Assembly (NCBI GenBank): GCA_004554665.1
Contig: SFKY01000024.1
Location: 1 to 37,745, forward strand
Length of the DNA: 37,745 nucleotides
Direction: 5' to 3'
Origin: Bacteroidales bacterium
GTDB lineage: Bacteria > Bacteroidota > Bacteroidia > Bacteroidales > Bacteroidaceae
How positions within the stretch are numbered: position 1 is the first letter of the stretch; the number at the start of each line of letters is the position of its first letter. Below the pieces are notes generated by a model. The model saw only the letters and a list, made by a program, of their open reading frames with translations. It made no database searches and was not told the DNA's origin. The translations under genes and the position numbers were made by a program. Below are positions 32,135 to 37,745 of this stretch, piece after piece.

Positions 32135-33007
32135 ATGGCCACGCAAACACTTTACAGGCAAGAGTTAAAGGGAAGAATCCTGGAAATGGCGATGCAGGAG
32201 TTTATGACCAACGGCATCAGAAAGGTGAAGATGGACGACATTGCGCGCATGTTGGGAATATCTAAGCGTACCCTCTACGAGATTTATCAAGACAAGGAGG
32301 CCATTCTCTTCGAAGGACTCAAGAAATCGGAAGAGGAGATGGATGCTTACCTGAGCCAATATGCCGAAAACCCGTCGCATACAGCGATGGACATCATCAT
32401 AGAGTTTTACCATATCCAAGTAAACAATATCTCGCGTATCAACCCGGTGTTCTTTACTCAACTCTACAAGTATCCGGAGATTGTCGATTATCTGGAATCG
32501 CGCCGCAAGCAGCGGGAAAACGTCTCGCGAGAGTTTTATGCAAAAGGTGTGAAAGAGGGCTATTTCAGGGACAATGTGGTCTACGAAATCATTTCTGCTG
32601 TTGGCAATTCGGCGATACAGTATGTCATGGCCAACCAACTGTACAAGCGCTATAGTTTTGACGAGATTTTCCGCAACATCTTTTTCTTGATAATCCGTGG
32701 TTTCTGCACCGAAAAGGGTGTGGCGGTCATCGATCGCCTGCTTACTGATTTTACACCTTTTACAGATTTCAGTTTCTTAATCAGACTTTCCAGACGCGAT
32801 GTGTCTTCGAGCATGACGACCAGGTTACCGCTGAAGAGACCGTCGTGGCTGTCGATATTGATGCTCCTCATCACGATTTTCTCTTCTTTGGAAATGATGT
32901 TGGTGATATTGCTCACGATTCCTATATCATCATTACCTATCACTCGCAACACGATGCTGTACTGTGATGTACCTTTTCCGCTCCATCGTGCCCTGACAAT
33001 GCGGTAG
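32135..33007 (+). CDS. TetR-family transcriptional regulator
   Basis: A TetR regulator with a clear N-terminal helix-turn-helix (residues 11-60: ILEMAMQEFMTNGIRKVKMDDIA, then MLGISKRTLYEIYQDKEAI) and an alpha-helical ligand domain up to about residue 205. The family is usually about 200 residues long, but this frame runs to 290. The extra 85-90 residues are antisense to the ACT-domain coding part of relA and are rich in Leu/Ser with no family match, so the natural stop appears to be lost or shifted; TGA stops occur soon after residue 200 in another frame. It is divergent from the malic enzyme gene and may control that gene and itself. Confidence 0.85.
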   Translation: MATQTLYRQELKGRILEMAMQEFMTNGIRKVKMDDIARMLGISKRTLYEIYQDKEAILFEGLKKSEEEMDAYLSQYAENPSHTAMDIIIEFYHIQVNNISRINPVFFTQLYKYPEIVDYLESRRKQRENVSREFYAKGVKEGYFRDNVVYEIISAVGNSAIQYVMANQLYKRYSFDEIFRNIFFLIIRGFCTEKGVAVIDRLLTDFTPFTDFSFLIRLSRRDVSSSMTTRLPLKRPSWLSILMLLITIFSSLEMMLVILLTIPISSLPITRNTMLYCDVPFPLHRALTMR

Positions 33008-34938
33008 CCAAAGCGGCGTTTCAGTTCCGGCGCATTGGGGCAGTCGATACGGTGAATCTTGATACCGCCGTTGACAGTGACAAACCCAAACACATTGTCG
33101 CCATAGATGGGGTTACAGCATTTGGACAGGCTGTAATCGATACCTTTCAGGTTGCGGTCTATGACCAGCACGTCGTCATTGTCGCGCGACTTATCGTTTT
33201 CGGGAACCTCGTAACTGAAGTCCTCCGCCGAGTGAACTGTCTTCTGGTTGGCATTCTGCAACTGGTTCTTCACCTCCACGTATTTCTCCAATATACTATT
33301 GAAGTCGAGCTTCCCGTCGGCCACCTGTTTGTAAAATTCGGACAGTTCCTTGAATCCCATCTTCCTCATCAGGTGGTTCATCACGCTCTCTTCCATCTCC
33401 ATCTTCCGGTTCTTGAAGCGGCGTGCGAGCATCTCCTTGGCCAGCAGCCCTTCCTTGGCCTGTGTCTCTTTGATGGAAAGACGAATCTTGGCCTTGGCTT
33501 TAGAGGTCTTGGCGATATTGAGCCAGTTGGCGTTGGGTTTCTGATTGCTCTGGGTGAGTATCTCTACAGAGTCGCCCGAATGGAGTGGCTCACGGATAGA
33601 CACGATGCGGTTGTTGATGCGGCCACCTACGCAGGTATTGCCCACGCCCGTGTGGATGTGGTAGGCAAAATCGAGCACCGTCGCACCTTTGGGAAACTTG
33701 AACAGGTCGCCCTTGGGCGTAAACACATACACCTCGTCCTCGCTCAGGTCCATCCTGAACTGGTCCATCACCTGCAGGTCGTCGCCAGCCTCCAAGGCTG
33801 CCCGTATGCTGGCCAGCCATGTATCCATATTTCCCTCGCTCTTCACACCCTTGTAGCGCCAGTGGGCTGCCAGACCATGCTCGGCTATCTCGTCCATACG
33901 CTCGGTGCGTATCTGCACCTCCACCCACTTGTTTTGCGGGCCAAGAACCGTGATGTGCAGACACTCATAGCCGTTGGATTTGGGCACGCTCAGCCAGTCT
34001 CTCAGGCGCTTGGGGTTGGGCTGGTACATGTCTGTCACGATGGAGTAGACCTGCCAGCACTGCATCTTCTCTTTCTTGAGGGGCGAGTCGAGGATAATGC
34101 GGATGGCAAACAGGTCATAGATGCCCTCGAAGCCGCACTTCTGCTTCTTCATCTTTTGCCAGATGGAGTGGATGCTCTTGGTTCGTCCCTTCATGTGAAA
34201 CTTTAACCCAGCCTCTTCAAGTCGTTGCTGGATAGGCCCGATGAAGTTTTCGATATAAGCATCGCGTGAACGCTTGGTGGCGTTCAGTTTTTCGCATATC
34301 ATATAGTACGCATCGTGCTCCAGATATTTCAGACTCAGGTCTTCCAGTTCGCTTTTGAGTTTGTAGAGACCCAGTTTGTGGGCAAGAGGGGCGTAGAGGT
34401 AACTGGCTTCCTCGCTCACCTGGTGCTTGGCATTCTCTTGCGTGGTGTCACGAATCTGCCTCATCAGGTTGACCCTGTCTGCAATCATGATGAGAATCAC
34501 ACGCATGTCTTCGGCGAACGAGAGCAGCAGGTTGCGGAAGTTCTCGCTCTCGATGACAGGATTCTTCTTGTACAGTTCACGGATGCGGCAAAGCCCGTGG
34601 ATGATGTGCGCCACGCTCTCGCCGTACTCGCTGCGCAGCGAGTCGATGCATGCCTGTCCGGAGGGTATGATCGTATAGAGCATGATGGCCAGTACGCCAT
34701 CGCGCTTCAACCCTATTTCGGTAACGGCAAGGTCGGCTGTCTGCAAGGCATGGAGCACGGGATTGATGCCAAACACGTCGCGTTGCAGCTGGTGGTTGGC
34801 CATAGCCTGTCTGAGACAGGCATAGATCTTACGGTCGTCGCCCTGTTGCAACGAGTCGCCGATAGCCTTCCTAATCTTGTCGATGAGGGTGATGGTCTCT
34901 CTCCTCTCTTCCGGTGTAAAAACAAACCTCTCAGCCAT
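32650..34938 (-). CDS. relA: RelA-type (p)ppGpp synthetase
   Basis: A 762-residue long RelA/SpoT homologue. The N-terminal domain lacks the HD-hydrolase residues (the HDxxED place reads YTIIPSGQ near 89-96), so hydrolysis is unlikely. The synthetase is intact: GRTKSIHSIWQKMKK (251-265), YDLFAIR (274-280) and EVQIRTERM (340-348). A TGS domain (401-462) and a C-terminal ACT domain (about 660-735) follow. It makes (p)ppGpp in amino-acid starvation; another RSH protein elsewhere must hydrolyse it. ATG 34938 is preferred over a TTG two codons upstream. The last 27 or so residues extend past the usual ACT end and are encoded antisense to the TetR gene. Confidence 0.94.
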   Translation of the reverse strand: MAERFVFTPEERRETITLIDKIRKAIGDSLQQGDDRKIYACLRQAMANHQLQRDVFGINPVLHALQTADLAVTEIGLKRDGVLAIMLYTIIPSGQACIDSLRSEYGESVAHIIHGLCRIRELYKKNPVIESENFRNLLLSFAEDMRVILIMIADRVNLMRQIRDTTQENAKHQVSEEASYLYAPLAHKLGLYKLKSELEDLSLKYLEHDAYYMICEKLNATKRSRDAYIENFIGPIQQRLEEAGLKFHMKGRTKSIHSIWQKMKKQKCGFEGIYDLFAIRIILDSPLKKEKMQCWQVYSIVTDMYQPNPKRLRDWLSVPKSNGYECLHITVLGPQNKWVEVQIRTERMDEIAEHGLAAHWRYKGVKSEGNMDTWLASIRAALEAGDDLQVMDQFRMDLSEDEVYVFTPKGDLFKFPKGATVLDFAYHIHTGVGNTCVGGRINNRIVSIREPLHSGDSVEILTQSNQKPNANWLNIAKTSKAKAKIRLSIKETQAKEGLLAKEMLARRFKNRKMEMEESVMNHLMRKMGFKELSEFYKQVADGKLDFNSILEKYVEVKNQLQNANQKTVHSAEDFSYEVPENDKSRDNDDVLVIDRNLKGIDYSLSKCCNPIYGDNVFGFVTVNGGIKIHRIDCPNAPELKRRFGYRIVRARWSGKGTSQYSIVLRVIGNDDIGIVSNITNIISKEEKIVMRSINIDSHDGLFSGNLVVMLEDTSRLESLIKKLKSVKGVKSVSRRSMTATPFSVQKPRIIKKKMLRKISSKL

Positions 34939-35000
34939 ACGCAATCTTCTTTATAAATGATGTGTGATGTGATATCCTCGGTAGACATCTGGATAGGTTG

Positions 35001-35019
35001 GGGCACGGCAAAGGTGCCC
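35001..35019 (-). promoter_or_regulatory. Stem-loop in the relA leader
   Basis: GGGCAC (35001-35006) and GTGCCC (35014-35019) form a 6-bp stem with a 7-nt loop, within the roughly 95-nt leader between the -7 boxes and relA. CTGG and CCAG outside it could extend the fold. A regulatory role is only possible. Confidence 0.35.
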
Positions 35020-35039
35020 GCCAGACATCCCTACTTATG

Positions 35040-35055
35040 CAAAAGTACAAAAATA
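35040..35055 (-). promoter_or_regulatory. Two abutting -7 boxes upstream of relA
   Basis: On the minus strand TATTTTTG (35055-35048) is followed immediately by TACTTTTG (35047-35040); both match TAnnTTTG. Either could start the relA transcript. Confidence 0.55.
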
Positions 35056-35140
35056 AATCGGTAGTCAGAAACATTTAGACAAGTAAATTGACTGGCTTCG
35101 GGAATATTTTGACGAAAACAGGTATCATCATTGCGGATGC

Positions 35141-35204
35141 CAAATGCCATGATTGGCGTCGTAAAGGTGGCATTTAGCCCTCGTAAATGCCACCTTTAGG
35201 TTTG
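35141..35204. repeat. Intergenic palindromic repeat, copy 3 of 3
   Basis: CAAATGCCA (35141-35149), then 21 nt from its start the arm TAAAGGTGGCATTTA (35162-35176), a 7-nt loop and TAAATGCCACCTTTA (35184-35198), a perfect 15-bp inverted repeat, followed by GGTTTG as in copy 1. It lies in the 638-nt gene-free stretch 34939-35576. Between this repeat and the fold-back element, 35220-35300 is a G-rich stretch in which I see nothing else. Confidence 0.75.
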
Positions 35205-35307
35205 ACAAGTGTTATCCTATGGGGTGGCAGTGGGCACTGCGCGGCGCATGGCGCAAGGGCATGGCAGGGTGGGGGAGACGGGGCTTCGGCATGACAGGAA
35301 CATTAAT

Positions 35308-35471
35308 TCCCAAATCGGCCATTAGACTATTATGCGCAAACAAACTTTCTTTTTGTCATCTGCCTTTCCGTTTTTCGGTTACAATGGAATCCCATTGCGC
35401 CCTCTAAACGGAGAGATATCTGTTCAAAAACAAGAGTTGTTATCATCATAACGCTAATGACCGATTTGGGA
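35308..35471. mobile_element. MITE-like fold-back element, copy 2
   Basis: A 164-bp element about 85% identical by eye to copy 1. The left end TCCCAAATCGGCCATTAG (35308-35325) matches the reverse complement of 35454-35471 at 17 of 18 positions. Note that ATA in copy 1 is AAA here at both ends, so the two ends of each copy match each other better than they match the other copy. The central ACAATGG hairpin is kept with a slightly shorter loop. No coding capacity is seen. The right flank begins with TA; the left flank is less clear. Confidence 0.75.
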
Positions 35472-35531
35472 TAAAAAACAGCACGTGGCAAAAAATCATA
35501 TCATTTGTTTCCTGCTTTCGGAAAAAATCGT

Positions 35532-35539
35532 TATATTTG
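35532..35539 (+). promoter_or_regulatory. -7 box for the DUF4301 gene
   Basis: TATATTTG matches TAnnTTTG, 37 nt before ATG 35577. A TTTG at 35504-35507 is 24 nt upstream, slightly too far for the usual spacing. Confidence 0.55.
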
Positions 35540-35576
35540 TTGTCGAAAATAGGTAAAACTTAAAATCGTTACTATA

Positions 35577-37094
35577 ATGCTATCAGAAACAGATCTTAAG
35601 CAAATCGCTGAGCGAGGCATCAGCGAAGAGCAAGTAGTTGGTCAACTTAATCAGATCAAAGAGGGTTTCCCGTTCCTTAAACTCGAAGCTGCCGCTTCGG
35701 TAGGGCAGGGCGTGTTGGCGCTCGACGGCGAAGAGCGCGAGCACTACATCGAAGACTGGAACGAGTACAAGGCACAGGGTCACAAGGTAGTGAAGTTTGT
35801 GCCTGCGTCTGGAGCAGCCAGCCGTATGTTCAAGAACATGTTCTCGTTCTTGAGTGCAGATTATGATGTACCGACCACAGACTTTGAGAAAGAATACTTC
35901 GACCACATCAAGAATTTTGCCTTCCGCGAGGCACTCTGTGACATGTGCAAGAAGAATGAGGGCAAGTGCGTGAAAGAACTGATGGCCGACGGCAACTACA
36001 AGGCTGTGGTGGCCAACATGCTCGAGGCCAAGGGACTCAACTATGGCCAGCTGCCTAAGGGCCTGCTGCTCTTCCACAACTATGAGGACGGTGCACGCAC
36101 CCCTATGGAGGAGCATCTGGTGGAGGCTGCACTGTATGCTGCAAGCAATGGCGAGGCCAATGTACACTTCACGGTAAGCCACGACCATCTGGAGTTGTTT
36201 AAGAAGAAGGTGGCCGAGAAAGCCGACAAGTACGCTGCTGCGTATGATGTGAAATTCAACATCTCCTTCTCGGAGCAGAAACCCAGTACCGACACCGTAG
36301 CCGCCAATCCCGACAATACGCCTTTCCGTAACGAAGACGGTTCACTCCTCTTCCGCCCCGGAGGTCACGGAGCGCTGATCGAGAACCTGAACGATCTCGA
36401 CGCCGACATCGTGTTTATCAAGAATATCGACAATGTGGTGCCTGACAGGCTGAAGGCCGACACCGTATTGTACAAGAATGTGCTGGCCGGCGTGCTTGTT
36501 GCCCTGCAGCGTAAGGCTTTCGAGTACCTGGAGTTGTTGGATTCAGGCGAGTACAACCACGAGAAACTCGAGGAGATTATCCGCTTCTTGCAGCGTGACC
36601 TCTGCTGCCGTAAGGCCGACATCAAAGAACTGGAGGATGCTGACCTTGTAGGGTATCTGCGCAAGAAACTGAACCGGCCTATGCGCGTGTGTGGTGTCGT
36701 AAAGAACGTGGGTGAGCCCGGTGGTGGCCCATTCTTGGCGTACAATCAGGACGGCACGGTGAGCCTTCAGATACTTGAGTCTACACAGATAGACAAGAAC
36801 AATCCTGAATACCTGAAGATGTTTACCGAGGGTACGCATTTCAACCCCGTAGACCTGGTTTGTGCGGTGAAAGACTATAAGGGCTGTCCGTTCAACCTGC
36901 CCGAATACGTGGATCGTCAGACTGGCTTTATCAGTTCTAAGAGCAAGAATGGCAAGGAACTCAAGGCACTCGAGTTGCCCGGTCTTTGGAATGGTGCCAT
37001 GAGCGACTGGAATACGGTATTCGTAGAGGTGCCGCTCTCAACCTTCAACCCCGTCAAGACGGTTAACGATCTGCTTCGCCCGCAGCATCAGTAA
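35577..37094 (+). CDS. DUF4301 family protein, nucleotidyltransferase-like
   Basis: A 505-residue cytoplasmic protein of a Bacteroidota family without an assigned reaction. VKFVPASGAASRMFK (72-86) resembles the nucleotide-binding loop of GT-A sugar-nucleotide pyrophosphorylases; RPGGHGALIENL (260-271) and FIKNIDNVV (280-288) resemble the PGGHG and NxDN motifs of the UDP-sugar pyrophosphorylase group. A later block KNVGEPGGGPF is also conserved-looking. A sugar or similar nucleotidyltransferase activity is a reasonable inference, not established. It stands alone with its own promoter and a strong terminator. Confidence 0.85.
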   Translation: MLSETDLKQIAERGISEEQVVGQLNQIKEGFPFLKLEAAASVGQGVLALDGEEREHYIEDWNEYKAQGHKVVKFVPASGAASRMFKNMFSFLSADYDVPTTDFEKEYFDHIKNFAFREALCDMCKKNEGKCVKELMADGNYKAVVANMLEAKGLNYGQLPKGLLLFHNYEDGARTPMEEHLVEAALYAASNGEANVHFTVSHDHLELFKKKVAEKADKYAAAYDVKFNISFSEQKPSTDTVAANPDNTPFRNEDGSLLFRPGGHGALIENLNDLDADIVFIKNIDNVVPDRLKADTVLYKNVLAGVLVALQRKAFEYLELLDSGEYNHEKLEEIIRFLQRDLCCRKADIKELEDADLVGYLRKKLNRPMRVCGVVKNVGEPGGGPFLAYNQDGTVSLQILESTQIDKNNPEYLKMFTEGTHFNPVDLVCAVKDYKGCPFNLPEYVDRQTGFISSKSKNGKELKALELPGLWNGAMSDWNTVFVEVPLSTFNPVKTVNDLLRPQHQ

Positions 37095-37113
37095 ATAATC
37101 AATCATAGAAAAG

Positions 37114-37152
37114 GCCGGATAAGCACGCGGGTGGCTTTATCCGGCTTTTTTT
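37114..37152 (+). terminator. Rho-independent terminator of the DUF4301 gene
   Basis: GCCGGATAA (37114-37122) pairs perfectly with TTATCCGGC (37137-37145) and seven T follow (37146-37152). It lies between this gene and the convergent phosphodiesterase gene. Confidence 0.9.
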
Positions 37153-37172
37153 ATGTTGACAGCTATTGCCTT

Positions 37173-37712
37173 TCAGAGCGTTGCCGACTTGAGCAGGGCA
37201 CCGTCAAGTGTATATACAGCTATCTTTCCATGCTCGTAAACGGCAAGGGTAGGTGGGTTTCCACCTTTGGGGAAAGTGATGGAACCTGTGTTGCAATAAG
37301 TGGTGCCACCCATTGGCTCCAATTCCCAGAGATGGGTGTGGCCTGTAAACACGGCATCAATTTTTCCTTTGGGCATATTCACCTTATTATATATATGCCC
37401 GTGCGTGAGAAACAGTTTTTTGCCTTCGTCCACCAGCAGGGTGTAGTCTGCCAGAATGGGAAACTGGAGGAGCATCTGGTCCACCTCCGAATCACAATTG
37501 CCCCTTATGGCCACAATCTGGTCGGCCATCCTATTCAGCGTTTCGGCAATGCCTTGGGGATTGAGGTCTTCAGGCAACCCGTTTCGTGGGCCGTAGTTCA
37601 GGATATCACCCAAAATACAGAGCATATCACATGATTGGTCGGCATAAAATGCCAATGCCCGCTGCAGCGTTTGCAGCGATCCATGAATGTCAGAAAGTAT
37701 CAGGTATTTCAT
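37173..37712 (-). CDS. yfcE: YfcE-type metallophosphoesterase
   Basis: A 179-residue calcineurin-like phosphodiesterase of the YfcE/MJ0936 group. All metal-binding blocks are present: DIHG (8-11), GDILNYGPRN, GNCDSE, LTHGH and GHTH. E. coli YfcE hydrolyses model phosphodiesters in a Mn-dependent way; the natural substrate is not known. ATG 37712 starts the family core directly (MKYLILSDIHG). It is convergent with the DUF4301 gene. The -7 region (CATTTTTG just upstream) is one base off consensus. Confidence 0.92.
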   Translation of the reverse strand: MKYLILSDIHGSLQTLQRALAFYADQSCDMLCILGDILNYGPRNGLPEDLNPQGIAETLNRMADQIVAIRGNCDSEVDQMLLQFPILADYTLLVDEGKKLFLTHGHIYNKVNMPKGKIDAVFTGHTHLWELEPMGGTTYCNTGSITFPKGGNPPTLAVYEHGKIAVYTLDGALLKSATL

Positions 37713-37745
37713 TTACTACAAAAATGAATAGTAAAAGTGGGTGGT

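Overview
The window looks like a chromosomal segment of a Bacteroidales bacterium, most likely Prevotella sensu lato. The evidence is of three kinds. Promoters match the Bacteroidota pattern (TTTG, 19-21 nt, TAnnTTTG) and Shine-Dalgarno sites are weak or absent. Several proteins belong to types typical of the phylum: a TamL-type lipoprotein of the TamA/Omp85 family, DUF4491, DUF4301, a lysine-type (type IIIK) phosphoglycerate dehydrogenase, tandem secreted TPR proteins, and a bifunctional HisB whose zinc-ligand cysteines are lost. Composition is near 50% GC with dense operons. I see no rRNA, tRNA, CRISPR array, phage, or intact insertion sequence.

Layout. 1-4171: three paralogous TPR proteins (the first cut by the window edge, the second without its N-terminus) followed by a DbpA-like RNA helicase. 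4312-8199: serC, serA, a DUF1015 gene and a YigZ gene, a serine-biosynthesis operon with a clear promoter. 8205-9652: a secreted protein of unknown function, with a small fold-back element at its 3' end and a palindromic repeat upstream. 9804-11701: a beta-helix lipoprotein and cytidine deaminase. 11709-15638 (minus): a tight operon of a TrmH-family methyltransferase, a membrane protein, hisB and an MFS transporter. 15714-17921: tamL, divergent from that operon. 17875-20179: a small lipoprotein, a metallo-beta-lactamase-fold hydrolase and a second TrmH-family methyltransferase. 20180-20567: a gene-free stretch with a 90-bp palindrome and a hairpin. 20568-24990 (minus): DUF4491, rlmH, a GH92 alpha-mannosidase and a GH28-like protein. 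25117-26862: phosphoglucomutase. 27107-29544 (minus): an NtrC-type response regulator and an NtrB-like kinase. 29717-32005: malic enzyme fused to a phosphotransacetylase-like domain, divergent from a TetR regulator. 32650-34938 (minus): a RelA-type (p)ppGpp synthetase. 34939-35576: a gene-free stretch with a repeat and the second fold-back element. 35577-37712: a DUF4301 protein and a YfcE-type phosphodiesterase.

The genes are mostly housekeeping: serine, histidine and pyrimidine metabolism, RNA modification, outer-membrane assembly, glycan breakdown, central carbon metabolism and the stringent response. The less ordinary content is in the intergenic DNA: (1) two roughly 165-bp fold-back elements with 18-21 bp terminal inverted repeats and a centred hairpin; (2) three copies of a gapless 58-64 bp palindromic repeat with a constant 7-nt loop; (3) a 90-bp palindrome with six symmetrically spaced GTAC sites; and (4) a 10-bp inverted repeat between the divergent malic enzyme and TetR genes that could be the regulator's operator. 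I found no obvious new defence or biosynthetic system in this window.
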